From the NCBI GenBank assembly GCA_025210375.1, contig JAOASB010000037.1, positions 1 through 64,000 on the forward strand: a stretch of DNA of 64,000 nt, written 5' to 3'. The notes under the pieces were generated by a model. That model worked only from the letters and a program-made list of their open reading frames with translations. It did not search any database and was not told where the DNA came from. The DNA is from Maledivibacter sp. GTDB taxonomy: Bacteria > Bacillota > Clostridia > Peptostreptococcales > Caminicellaceae. A program made the position numbers and the translations under genes. Positions 36,975-45,962 of this stretch are shown here, piece by piece; positions within the stretch are counted from its first letter, which is position 1; each line of letters starts with the position of its first letter.

Positions 36975-37905
36975 TTATCTTTTCATCCTTCTTTTTTCTT
37001 ATCTTTCTATTTTTTTTATTTTTCTTGTCTTCTCCCTTATTCCCAAATTTCTTCATTGGATTAATCTTTAAAGAAGTCATATATAATAGTATAGAAGAAA
37101 ATACAAAACTAAAGCTCATATTATAATACAAAGGACTTAGCAAGTGAACATTTGTTTTTCTTCCCAGCAATATTTCTTTAATGGGTCCTTCACCAAATTG
37201 GTTTTCCAATATGGAACCTATTCCAACCATTGGATTCATATAAACTACTGCATTATAGATTACTTTTACGGTATCACTTATATTTTTTATATCCATTCTA
37301 CCTACAAATTCTCTAACTATAATTAAACAAAATCCTGTTCCAAACATAAGCATCAGAACGAAAAAATATGTGAATACAGTAGATGAAGTAGTTTTTCTAA
37401 AAAATGCCGATGAAAATATCCCTATACTTCCAAATAGCAAGGCTGTTACTAGATAATATGCAAAAAGCAAAAGTACACTTCCCGGTGTAATAACTCCGAA
37501 TAAGAAGAATATGCTAAATATAGGAATAGTTACAATAAGCAAAAGTACCATCAAAGATAATGCCGCGGAAAGTTTCCCTAAAACTATTGAAAGACTCGAT
37601 AGTCTTGTACAAAGTAGCAAATCAAAGGTCCTTCTTTCCTTCTCTCCACATATACTACTCGCAGTAGTAGCTGGTATTATAAAGGCTATAAGAATCAATT
37701 GAAATATGGTAATTGCGGCATACAATGCCTTTAATTCTTCTACCCTTATTCCCCTATAATATCTATATCCAAAAACCATCTGGGATGCTATCAGTCCTAA
37801 AAAACCACATATAAGAAATAAATACAGGGATATGGTCACAGGCATCCTCCACGATCTTGTTCTAACCTTTAGTTCCTTCTTTAATACAGGATTCATCTTC
37901 ATCAT
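36964..37905 (-). CDS. ABC-2 type transporter permease
   Basis: 313 residues with six likely membrane segments (ISLYLFLICGFLGLIAS, AITIFQLILIAFIIPATT, LMVLLLIVTIPIFSIFFLFG and others). The motif CGEKERRTFDLLLCTRLS after the second segment is typical of ABC-2 permeases. The tail is strongly basic. It overlaps the ATPase gene by 4 bp and the coiled-coil gene by 11 bp. It should pair with the ATPase encoded just before; cargo unknown. Confidence 0.87.
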   Translation of the reverse strand: MMKMNPVLKKELKVRTRSWRMPVTISLYLFLICGFLGLIASQMVFGYRYYRGIRVEELKALYAAITIFQLILIAFIIPATTASSICGEKERRTFDLLLCTRLSSLSIVLGKLSAALSLMVLLLIVTIPIFSIFFLFGVITPGSVLLLFAYYLVTALLFGSIGIFSSAFFRKTTSSTVFTYFFVLMLMFGTGFCLIIVREFVGRMDIKNISDTVKVIYNAVVYMNPMVGIGSILENQFGEGPIKEILLGRKTNVHLLSPLYYNMSFSFVFSSILLYMTSLKINPMKKFGNKGEDKKNKKNRKIRKKKDEKINAG

Positions 37906-38831
37906 TCTCCATCCCCCCTAGTAACCTCCATAAATATATCCTCTAAGTTATTTTCAAGAGGTCTAAATGATATTAAAGGAATATTTTCGTTAAGTATTCT
38001 CTTCATCAAATCCGATAATTCTAGGGCTTCTCCATTAAATTCTATTTCTATATCCCTTTCGTCTTCAACAACTGATTTTACTAAAGGATCTTCCTTTAAA
38101 AGCTTTATACATTTATCTTTATCTTTTAAAACCACGATTTTTATTACTTGAGTTCCTCTAGTCCTATGCATTATTTCCTCTACAGGTCCATTTACTACTA
38201 TTTTACCACCTTCGATAATTCCAATATTTGTACAAAGCTCAGCAAGTTCCGGTAGAATATGGGAGCTGATTATTATTGTTTTACCCATTCTCTTAAGTTC
38301 TCTAAGTATTTCCTTCATCTGAATCCTTGCCCTTGGGTCCATACCAGAAGCAGGCTCATCTAGTATAAGTAGCTTTGGATTATGAACGAGGCATCTGGCA
38401 AGGCACAGCCTTTGCTTCATACCCCTAGATAATGAATCTACATAAGCATCCTTTTTATGGGTCAAATCCACAAGCTCTAATAAATCCTTTATGATACCAG
38501 TCTTTTCATCACCATAAATACCAGCTATATCACTATAAAAATCCATGTACTCGCTTACCTTTAGCTTATCATAGACACCGAAAAAGTCGGGCATATATCC
38601 AATCTCATTTCTTACCTTTTTAAGATTTTTATAGCTAAGCTCTGTTCCATCTAGATATATTTTCCCAGAAGTAGGTTTTAGTAGTGTAGCTATCATTTTA
38701 AAGGTTGTAGTTTTACCGGCTCCATTAGGCCCAACAAATCCAAAGATTTCGCCTTCCTTTATTTCAAGGGATATGTCATCTACTGCCTTAAACTTTCCAT
38801 ATAATTTAGTTAAATTTTCAATCCTAAGCAT
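37902..38831 (-). CDS. ABC transporter ATP-binding protein
   Basis: 309 residues. Walker A GPNGAGKTTTFKM, Q-loop region IGYMPDFFGVYD, signature LSRGMKQRLCLARCLVHNP, Walker B LLILDEPASGMDPRAR and switch His in ISSHILPELAELC. C-terminal DUF4162-type extension. Drives the adjacent permease. The stop of the 790-residue gene and its start share one base (TAATG), so they are translationally coupled. Confidence 0.93.
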   Translation of the reverse strand: MLRIENLTKLYGKFKAVDDISLEIKEGEIFGFVGPNGAGKTTTFKMIATLLKPTSGKIYLDGTELSYKNLKKVRNEIGYMPDFFGVYDKLKVSEYMDFYSDIAGIYGDEKTGIIKDLLELVDLTHKKDAYVDSLSRGMKQRLCLARCLVHNPKLLILDEPASGMDPRARIQMKEILRELKRMGKTIIISSHILPELAELCTNIGIIEGGKIVVNGPVEEIMHRTRGTQVIKIVVLKDKDKCIKLLKEDPLVKSVVEDERDIEIEFNGEALELSDLMKRILNENIPLISFRPLENNLEDIFMEVTRGDGE

Positions 38832-41203
38832 TATTTTATAACCCCCTCTACTGTAAAGGTAGGTATAGGGACATCAATATCTTCTGTTGGATCAATCTTT
38901 ATCAATGTACCCTTTTCCTTTGTATAATATTTGTCCATGTTTGAAGCATCTATGACCATGTTCCTTTTATCCCCTTCTACCCATTCATTTTCAATATAAT
39001 CAAATACATATAGTTTACACTTAGTTTGATTATATCCCAGATCTAGGTTGATTCCCATTGAATTAAGTTCTATATTATCTTCTGGCTTAAACTTTAAAAC
39101 TACATAACCATCTCCATACAAAAGTTCTCCATTTCCTTCTAAATTCATATTGTGATTATCCACTATATCTGGATACAATATACCAGCAGGTATGTTAACC
39201 CTCTGTCCTTTTTCATATTTTATATTTAACGGTATCAATAATAGATTTCTATTGATATTTTTAGCTTCTTTCCCATTTATTTTTATAGAACTTCCTATAT
39301 CATCCTTATTCCATGCTAAAATAAAGAATTTATTTTTATTCATTAATGTCCGACTTGAATCCATTAAGCCTTCTAATATATCTCTCTTTACATTATTATT
39401 AAGTATATCCTCAGCTTCATTAGCTGCATTTTTAGACCTGCTACCTCTATATCCATAAATACTGTCTATAATAGCATACCAATCCTTAACAGTATTTTTT
39501 TTATTAATATAAACTTCAAATTTTTTAGATTCCTCGCCTTCTTTAAAGTCTCCAAGTCTTTTATATCTACTTCCATAAAATATAATCATATCTTGGAGGT
39601 TTAAATCGGGAATATTATTTACTGTACCAACTAATTTCCCATCTTTAATCACTATGTCGGAAACTATTTTATCATTAAATTCTATTTCATTATTTATAGT
39701 TATAGTTTCAACATCTAAGATTCCAGCTTTCTTGAAAATAACATGATTTTCTTTGTCAAAGATGTATTCTGTAACTACTTCCTTATCACCAAACCTTTGT
39801 AATACATCATAATCCCTTCTCCCATCTAATAAAGCCTCACTATTTTTATCCAGTGTAATGTGCCAATCTCCATTCTTAAAGCCCATAAGTCCTGCCCTTG
39901 TACTTATCATAGCTGTTTTTGATTCATCATCTATTTTTATTATTGAAACATTATTTGATATGGGTTGCCTTAATCTGGTCTTGAATCCTAGAATATAAAT
40001 TGAAGTAGAAAATATCACTACTATAATTGGGATAGTAACCCATAATAATTCCCTTTTGTCTATTCGTTTAAGAACAAAGTAATTTATTGGCCCAACCAAC
40101 AGTATGAATAATATCAATATGATTAATATTGTCTTCATTGAAGGAAGTAAATTGTAGGGCAAATAGTTAACTATATTATTAAACCAATGGGATCTTGATG
40201 TAGGATGGCTTCGTTCATAATTAGCTATATCGCTATTTAAATATTTATTGATTACCTTCCCGATAAATTTATCTTTCCCATCCCAATTTACAAAGGGGGA
40301 AAGTCCCATATCAAATCCAGCAATTACAATATGTCCCTTCCCTAATTTTCTGTGATAAAGCTTTAAGTCATTGTTTCCTTCAATAAAGATTTCTTCTCCA
40401 TCCCTTAATGAAGCATCAACTAGCTTTAAAGGTTCATCACCGTCAAAATCGTCTATACTTATTTCCTTCGTTCCTTTAACTTCTATAAAATTAATATCTT
40501 CCATTCCCTTAAGAGTCTTTTGATAATTTGGTCCAGTTCCTATTAATAGTAAACCACCAGCTTCAACCCATTCTTTTACAGCCTGTCTTTGTTTCTCATT
40601 TAATTTTTCTGAATCATAATTGTTAATAACCATAGTTTGAAATATTTTTAATGTCCTATGGTTTTCAGGTAAAGTATCATCCAACCCAGCTATTTCAAAA
40701 AAGTTATCTCTACTTCCGTTAGAAATACTTGTACTTTGTATTTTTGATAAGTATCTTAGGCTATCAACATTTTCACTGAATACGCCCATAAACATTCCAT
40801 CAGGTCTATTCATTTTAAGATATTTAGCCATTTTCTTAAATACAACATTACCATCTTTATCTACTATTCTTACATGTAGCAAATCATTACTATAAAATAC
40901 AGCATCCAAGTTTATGATTTTTGTTGAATCCTTGGCAATATTAATTTTTTTACTATATGCATTATAATAAACTTTTTTATTATGCCTCTTATTTACAAGA
41001 AGCTCTATTTTACCTTCTATATCTTTAAAATTATTTTTTACTTCAATTCTAACTGGCGTAGGCTCCTCGGGCTTAACATACCCATCAAATCCTACATCAA
41101 TGTCAAATTCAAATTTTTCTTGTCCATAGCTTGTACTTAGTAGTCCCAGGGAAAACAACATTACTAAGCAAATAAGAGTTATATTTCTTATTTTGTGATT
41201 CAT
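38831..41203 (-). CDS. Large exported membrane protein, first gene of the VWA/MoxR/ABC operon
   Basis: 790 residues. Signal peptide at 1-27 (ITLICLVMLFSLGLLSTSYG). An extracytoplasmic beta-rich domain follows (DIDVGFDGYVKPEEPTPVRI, VEAGGLLLIGTGPNYQKTL, the latter like a GATase-type fold). A pair of membrane helices lies near residues 355-410 (TILIILILFILLVGPINYFVL and VTIPIIVVIFSTSIYILGF). A second soluble domain runs to the end. No catalytic motif was recognised. Start ATG behind GAGGGGGCAAAGGA. Position as operon leader suggests a scaffold or sensor for the ABC and VWA proteins; this is inference. Confidence 0.75.
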   Translation of the reverse strand: MNHKIRNITLICLVMLFSLGLLSTSYGQEKFEFDIDVGFDGYVKPEEPTPVRIEVKNNFKDIEGKIELLVNKRHNKKVYYNAYSKKINIAKDSTKIINLDAVFYSNDLLHVRIVDKDGNVVFKKMAKYLKMNRPDGMFMGVFSENVDSLRYLSKIQSTSISNGSRDNFFEIAGLDDTLPENHRTLKIFQTMVINNYDSEKLNEKQRQAVKEWVEAGGLLLIGTGPNYQKTLKGMEDINFIEVKGTKEISIDDFDGDEPLKLVDASLRDGEEIFIEGNNDLKLYHRKLGKGHIVIAGFDMGLSPFVNWDGKDKFIGKVINKYLNSDIANYERSHPTSRSHWFNNIVNYLPYNLLPSMKTILIILILFILLVGPINYFVLKRIDKRELLWVTIPIIVVIFSTSIYILGFKTRLRQPISNNVSIIKIDDESKTAMISTRAGLMGFKNGDWHITLDKNSEALLDGRRDYDVLQRFGDKEVVTEYIFDKENHVIFKKAGILDVETITINNEIEFNDKIVSDIVIKDGKLVGTVNNIPDLNLQDMIIFYGSRYKRLGDFKEGEESKKFEVYINKKNTVKDWYAIIDSIYGYRGSRSKNAANEAEDILNNNVKRDILEGLMDSSRTLMNKNKFFILAWNKDDIGSSIKINGKEAKNINRNLLLIPLNIKYEKGQRVNIPAGILYPDIVDNHNMNLEGNGELLYGDGYVVLKFKPEDNIELNSMGINLDLGYNQTKCKLYVFDYIENEWVEGDKRNMVIDASNMDKYYTKEKGTLIKIDPTEDIDVPIPTFTVEGVIK

Positions 41204-41259
41204 TCCTTTGCCCCCTCAAAATTTATTATCCATTGCTCTGATTTAACTGTTCTATTGTA

Positions 41260-41363
41260 TATAGGGATTTTAGGGTAAATCTTAATTTATACATATCAAA
41301 ATATCCGATGCTTATAGGGATTTTTGATATGTATAAATTAAAGTTTTGACTTAAATCTCCATA
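41260..41363. repeat. M1' element, 104 bp
   Basis: TATAGGGATTTTAGGGTAAA and CTTAAATCTCCATA ends, with inner arms TTAATTTATACATATCAAAA and TTGATATGTATAAATTAAAG that form a long hairpin. It lies directly upstream of the VWA/ABC operon and 3 bp from an M1 copy. Confidence 0.75.
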
Positions 41364-41366
41364 ATA

Positions 41367-41470
41367 TATAGGGTTTTCATAGTATAACTTAACTTATACA
41401 TAGACAAATATGCGATGCTTCTGGGCATTTTGGACTTGTATAAGTTAAAGGCTTTACTAAAATCCCTATA
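41367..41470. repeat. M1 element, 104 bp
   Basis: Same length and near-identical sequence to 23871-23974: TATAGGGTTTTCATAGTATA at the left, TTTACTAAAATCCCTATA at the right, CTTCTGGGCATTTTGGACTT inside. Confidence 0.8.
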
Positions 41471-41634
41471 AATCTCACAACATAGTTATTTTACATTTAT
41501 CCATATGTTTTATCAAGCCAAAAAAACACAAACACAGGGCTTAGTATGTTGCTTAGAAGTCCATAAGCGATTCATAGACTTATTCTTAAATTTTTCTTAC
41601 AACACCCTAAACCCGTTTAATTTATATAATAAAA

Positions 41635-41679
41635 AAGCAAAAGCTAGTACATTTGACATGCGAAAAGCTTTTGCTTATT
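41635..41679 (-). terminator. Terminator of the RpiR-family gene
   Basis: On the minus strand AAGCAAAAGCT pairs with AGCTTTTGCTT and a T run follows. Twenty bp beyond the stop at 41697. Confidence 0.75.
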
Positions 41680-41696
41680 ATACGAACAATTTTAAA

Positions 41697-42557
41697 TTAT
41701 TTACTTAGATATATATCATATCTTTCCCAAGTATTCTCAAGCTTTCTTAATGTATTTGCTAATTTATCCTTTTCCTTCATGCTTAAAGCAATAATTAATG
41801 CGTTCATTAAACTAACTGGGGCAACTAATGAGTCAACAAAGGATGTCATTGTACTCTTTGTAGTTAAAATAATATCAGCGAATTCTGATATAGGCGCAAC
41901 ATGACTATCAGTAATTCCAATAATTGTAGCACCTCTATTTTTTACAAACTCTGCAGCTTCAAGAGTTTTTTTTGAGTATCTTGGATATGATACCCCAATC
42001 AAAATATCATTTTCATCTATATTAATTAATTGATCAAACACATCATTTATTCCAGATGGTACAACATGAACATTGTCTAAAACCATGTTTAAATAGAATG
42101 CAAAATATTGAACAATTGCAATTGAGCTTCTAAAGCCTAATATATATACCTGATTAGCCCTTAAAATCTTATCAACTGCATTTTTGAAGGATACTGTGTC
42201 TAATTCATCAATGGTTTTCATAATGTTATCTACATCGGCCTGCATGACTTTTCTAATGAATTCATCATCATTATAATCATTAGAAAGCTCTAGCCTTTGC
42301 ACCGTAGTTAGCTTAGTTTTAATCAACTCTTGAAGTTCTTTTTGCAAGTTGGGATATCCTTTGTAATTGAGGGCATTAGCAAATCTAACAACTGTAGATT
42401 CACTAACTCCAACTTTTTCTCCAAGCTTTGAAGCAGTCATAAAAGCAACTTTATCATAATTATTCATGATATAGTCAGCTATTAGCCTCTGCCCTTTGCT
42501 CAGTTTATTATATTTTTCTTTTACTCTATTAAGTAAGTCTCTTTTTAGATCATCCAT
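41697..42557 (-). CDS. MurR/RpiR-family transcriptional regulator
   Basis: 286 residues. The N-terminal HTH_6 domain (LSKGQRLIADYIMNNYDKVAFMTASKLGEKVGVSESTVVRFANALNYKGYP) and a C-terminal SIS sugar-phosphate domain from about residue 125 (VYILGFRSSIAIVQYFAFYL, DILIGVSYPRYSKKTLEAAEFV) are both clear. Members repress or activate sugar-phosphate genes. No sugar gene is adjacent. The kor operon is on the same strand upstream, separated by an M5 repeat, so a link to central metabolism is possible but unproven. Confidence 0.9.
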   Translation of the reverse strand: MDDLKRDLLNRVKEKYNKLSKGQRLIADYIMNNYDKVAFMTASKLGEKVGVSESTVVRFANALNYKGYPNLQKELQELIKTKLTTVQRLELSNDYNDDEFIRKVMQADVDNIMKTIDELDTVSFKNAVDKILRANQVYILGFRSSIAIVQYFAFYLNMVLDNVHVVPSGINDVFDQLINIDENDILIGVSYPRYSKKTLEAAEFVKNRGATIIGITDSHVAPISEFADIILTTKSTMTSFVDSLVAPVSLMNALIIALSMKEKDKLANTLRKLENTWERYDIYLSK

Positions 42558-42589
42558 AAGCGGCCCCTCTTCTTAATGAATGTTAAGGC

Positions 42590-42740
42590 ACATTCAAAAA
42601 ATAAACTAGTCATCTTACTCATCCTTTTAATTCCTTTCGTCGCTACTTCATCGTTTACATAAAGTGAATATGCCTACGATAAAATACCTAGAAAATAATC
42701 AAAATCACTTCGCAATCTGACTTGTTTATTTTTTTCATGT
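42590..42740. repeat. M5 repeat, copy 2 (151 bp)
   Basis: Ends ACATTCAAAAAATAAAC and GTTTATTTTTTTCATGT. Read in reverse, AAGTGATTTTGATTATTTTC matches copy 1 at 14883-15033. The interiors differ. Confidence 0.65.
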
Positions 42741-42748
42741 TCACAAAC

Positions 42749-43282
42749 CTATTTTACTAGATTGTAACCTTCCTGTAAAGCTCTTTTATTCAGCTCTTCT
42801 GTACCCTTAGGTACTCTGCTAAGTACTGCTTTCTCAAGGCTTTCCTTGGACACGATATCAGAAAGCTGCTGTATTGCACCTATTGCAACAATATTAGCAA
42901 CCATTGATTTCCCTATAACTTCCTTTGCAGTATTTAATATAGGTATAGATACTATTCTCTTGGCCTTCAAGTCTGCTGGAACCTCAAGTAATGAATCAAC
43001 TACTAATATTCCGTCTTCTTTCAAAGTATCAGCATATTTATCTAATGCCACTTGTGTAAGGGAGAGCATAAGATCCGCCTTAGCAACCTTTGGAAAATCG
43101 ATTTCTTCTTTACTGATAATAACCTCTGCTTTACTAGCTCCACCTCTAGCCTCAGGCCCGTATGATTGTGATTGAACGGCATTATTTCCCTGAGAAATTG
43201 CTGCTTCAGCTAAAATAATACCAGCTAATATAAGCCCTTGACCTCCGGAACCAGTTAATCTAATCTCAGTCTGCTTAGCCAT
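42749..43282 (-). CDS. korC: 2-oxoacid:acceptor oxidoreductase, gamma subunit
   Basis: 177 residues. LTGSGGQGLILAGIILAEAA is the hallmark N-terminus of the gamma domain; QSYGPEARGGASKAEVIIS follows. With KorA, KorB and KorD it forms an enzyme that oxidises a 2-oxoacid plus CoA to acyl-CoA and CO2, reducing ferredoxin. Two bp after korB. The substrate is most likely 2-oxoglutarate by subunit arrangement, though branched 2-oxoacids cannot be excluded. Confidence 0.9.
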   Translation of the reverse strand: MAKQTEIRLTGSGGQGLILAGIILAEAAISQGNNAVQSQSYGPEARGGASKAEVIISKEEIDFPKVAKADLMLSLTQVALDKYADTLKEDGILVVDSLLEVPADLKAKRIVSIPILNTAKEVIGKSMVANIVAIGAIQQLSDIVSKESLEKAVLSRVPKGTEELNKRALQEGYNLVK

Positions 43283-43284
43283 TA

Positions 43285-44106
43285 TTATCTCTCCTTTTGA
43301 TATCTTTCTATTATCTTCATATATTCATCTGTATATTCGGATTCTGTAGTGTTTTTAAATTCTCCGATTAAAAACTTACCTTGAACTTTTTCTTCTGGTA
43401 GCTTAGCTGCAACCTTAACATCTACAGCATTATCCTTTAACCAGTGCATCATATCAACAACTGAACCCTTTTTATTTTTTCTACCATAATAAGTAGGACA
43501 AATACTAATTCCTTCGATTAGTGAAAATCCTTTATTCTTTATACCATTTTCAACAAGCTTAGTTAATTGTTTTGCATGATATGCAGTTCCTCTAGCCGTA
43601 TAAGTGGCTCCAGCTGCTGCCGCTAACTGTGGAATATCAAATGGCTTATCAATATTTCCATATGGAGCAGTTGTACCAAATTCATTAGTCGGTGTAGTAG
43701 GTGAGTATTGTCCACCTGTCATACCATATATATTATTGTTAAATACAATTGTAGTTATATTTATATTTCTTCTAGCTGCATGGATTAAGTGGTTCCCGCC
43801 AATAGCTGCACAGTCCCCATCTCCAGTTATTACTATTACTTCTAATTCTGGTCTTGCAAGCTTGACACCAGTTGCAAAGGCTAATGCTCTACCATGAGTA
43901 GTATGTAGAGTATTAAAGTCCATGTACCCAGGAGCCCTTGATGAACATCCTATACCAGATACTATACATACTTTGTCTTTATCTAAACCTAAATTGTGAA
44001 TAGCTTGAGCTACAGATCTCATTAGTATTCCATGACCACAGCCTGGACACCATATATGAGGTAATTTATCTTCTCTAAAGTAATCTTTTATTAATTGGCT
44101 AGTCAC
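43285..44106 (-). CDS. korB: 2-oxoacid:ferredoxin oxidoreductase, beta (thiamine diphosphate) subunit
   Basis: 273 residues. WCPGCGHGILMRS and GIGCSSRAPGYMDF carry the cluster and TPP-proximal residues. VITGDGDCAAIGGNHLIHAARRN and VFNNNIYGMTGGQYSPTTP form the TPP-binding motif (GDG...NN). GTG start behind AGGAGGTTTTATAA, one base after the korA stop. Catalytic subunit of the complex. Confidence 0.93.
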   Translation of the reverse strand: MTSQLIKDYFREDKLPHIWCPGCGHGILMRSVAQAIHNLGLDKDKVCIVSGIGCSSRAPGYMDFNTLHTTHGRALAFATGVKLARPELEVIVITGDGDCAAIGGNHLIHAARRNINITTIVFNNNIYGMTGGQYSPTTPTNEFGTTAPYGNIDKPFDIPQLAAAAGATYTARGTAYHAKQLTKLVENGIKNKGFSLIEGISICPTYYGRKNKKGSVVDMMHWLKDNAVDVKVAAKLPEEKVQGKFLIGEFKNTTESEYTDEYMKIIERYQKER

Positions 44107-45243
44107 TTATAAAACCTCCTTTGCTTTGCTTACAATTTCAGCTGGAGTAATTACTTCCCCGTTTGCTTTTCCTATATGGCTTATTTCACATTTACCCCTT
44201 ACTACTCTTTCTACTTCTAAAACAATTTGACCAAGATTCATTTCAGCTACAAGTATAGATTTTACCTTTTCAGATAATCTACTAACTTCTTCCTCTGGGA
44301 ATGGCCAAATAGTGATTGGTCTAAACATTCCTGCTTTAATTCCTTGTTCCCTTAACTCTTTAACAGCACTTTTTGCTGATCTTGCTGTACTACCATAAGA
44401 AAGGATAGCGATTTCAGCATCTTCTAGCATATATTCTTCATATTCAATAATATCGTCTAAGTTTTTATTGATTTTATTCATTAATCTATTTAAAACCTTT
44501 TCAGCGTTATCGGAACTATTGCTTGGGAATCCAGTTTCATCATGCATAAGTCCAGTAACATGGAATCTATGTCCGTCTCCGAATGCAGCCATAGGTGGAA
44601 CTAACTCATCACCAGTAACTCCATATGGTAGATAGTTGTCATCATCAGAAGGCTTAACTCTATCAATTATCTCAATCTCACTTGGGTCTGGAATCTCAAT
44701 TTTTTCTCTCATGTGCCCAACAACTTCATCTGTCAGTATAATTACAGGTGTTCTATATTTTTCAGCTAGGTTAAATGCCTTAACTGTAACATCAAAAGTT
44801 TCTTTAACTGATGATGGACTAAGTGCTATTATTGGATGATCCCCATGGGTACCCCATTTAGCCTGCATAACATCACCTTGAGCGGGAGCAGTAGGTAATC
44901 CAGTACTTGGGCCACCTCTTTGAACATTAACTACTACAAGGGGAATTTCAGCTATAGTTGCATAGCCTAAGTTTTCCTGTTTAAGAGAATAACCTGGGCC
45001 ACTAGTTGCAGTCATAGATTTAAGTCCTGCTAAAGAACCCCCAATAGCTGCGGCAATCCCTGCTATCTCATCTTCCATCTGAATAAACTTTCCACCAACA
45101 ACAGGTAGTTTTTCAGCAGATATCTCAGCAATTTCCGTAGAAGGAGTTATTGGATAACCACCATAAAATCTCATTCCAGCTGCTAAAGCTCCTTCAACAC
45201 AAGCCTCGTTCCCTTGCATTAATTTCACTTTCTTATTGTTCAT
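44107..45243 (-). CDS. korA: 2-oxoacid:ferredoxin oxidoreductase, alpha subunit
   Basis: About 378 residues. Begins KVKLMQGNEACVEGALAAGMRFYGGYPITPSTEI (split as LMQGNEACVEGALAAG and FYGGYPITPSTEIAE), the typical alpha-subunit start. MTATSGPGYSLKQENLGYA and NVQRGGPSTGLPTAPAQGD follow. Three ATGs occur in tandem; the third (45243) is best placed, 8 nt from AGGAGG. Overlaps korD by about 11 bp. Confidence 0.93.
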   Translation of the reverse strand: MNNKKVKLMQGNEACVEGALAAGMRFYGGYPITPSTEIAEISAEKLPVVGGKFIQMEDEIAGIAAAIGGSLAGLKSMTATSGPGYSLKQENLGYATIAEIPLVVVNVQRGGPSTGLPTAPAQGDVMQAKWGTHGDHPIIALSPSSVKETFDVTVKAFNLAEKYRTPVIILTDEVVGHMREKIEIPDPSEIEIIDRVKPSDDDNYLPYGVTGDELVPPMAAFGDGHRFHVTGLMHDETGFPSNSSDNAEKVLNRLMNKINKNLDDIIEYEEYMLEDAEIAILSYGSTARSAKSAVKELREQGIKAGMFRPITIWPFPEEEVSRLSEKVKSILVAEMNLGQIVLEVERVVRGKCEISHIGKANGEVITPAEIVSKAKEVL

Positions 45244-45442
45244 CATCATTACCTCCTAAGAAAATAGCGTAATCTGGACATCGTAGTTCACATAATCCGC
45301 ATTTAATACATTTTTCTATATCAGCAATTTTTACCTTTCCATTCTCAATAGTTAACACATTTTTAGGACAGAATTCAACACAAATTCTACATCCTTTACA
45401 AAACTCTTTCTTCACTATTAATTTGGTATTATTTTGACTCAA
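45233..45442 (-). CDS. korD: Ferredoxin-like delta subunit, two 4Fe-4S clusters
   Basis: 69 residues. Two complete cluster motifs: CKGCRICVEFCP and CIKCGLCELRCP (C-x2-C-x2-C-x3-C-P). Electron-transfer subunit of the Kor enzyme. TTG start behind AGGAGGTAATAGCC. First gene of the korDABC operon. Confidence 0.93.
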   Translation of the reverse strand: MSQNNTKLIVKKEFCKGCRICVEFCPKNVLTIENGKVKIADIEKCIKCGLCELRCPDYAIFLGGNDDEQ

Positions 45443-45486
45443 GGCTATTACCTCCTCTGATAGTTTGACAAATCATTACTAACATC

Positions 45487-45566
45487 ATAATACCAGTTTA
45501 TAAAGAATTTTGCAATAAATATTTCATTTTTTATGATATTTTTATATTTCTGCAATATATATTGCA
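45487..45566 (-). promoter_or_regulatory. kor operon promoter with upstream 16-bp palindrome
   Basis: Minus strand: -35 TTGCAA (45510-45515), 17-nt spacer, -10 TATTAT (45487-45492). A perfect palindrome TGCAATATATATTGCA lies at 45551-45566, 35 bp upstream of the -35, a suitable place for an activator. The protein that binds is unknown. Confidence 0.5.
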
Positions 45567-45835
45567 AATCGTATAATAATATCACAGTATAAATGATTTT
45601 TTTTATTATTGTATGCATTTATTCTGTATACAAAAGGCAGGAAAAATACAAGAAATTTCTAAGTTGTAAGCTCAAAGTTTTAGGTTCTTAGTAATTGGTG
45701 TAGTACCAGCGAAGCTGGCATGGTGGAAGGAAAACTCAAATTTATAATTTAAGAATCGAGTTTATGATTTAGAAATCAATGGTATCCTTTCATCCATATT
45801 TAGATTAAAGGAGCAATATGAATTAATGTGAACGT

Positions 45836-45895
45836 AAAAGAATGGTGTAAGTGCCCTATAGTCTTCAGAAAGCATCACTTTTCACCATTCTTTTT
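45836..45895. other. Long-loop hairpin near the CRISPR trailer
   Basis: AAAAGAATGGTG pairs with CACCATTCTTTTT across about 35 nt. Flanking A and T runs could make it a terminator in either direction, for example for the CRISPR transcript. The remainder of 45570-45960 holds only an M4-like fragment (45660-45700) and a small CCAGC-GAA-GCTGG hairpin. Confidence 0.4.
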
Positions 45896-45962
45896 AACTT
45901 AGTATTTTTTGACCCATCAGTGTGGGTTAAGGAGAAAAGAAGAAAATTAAGGGTATTAGCAT

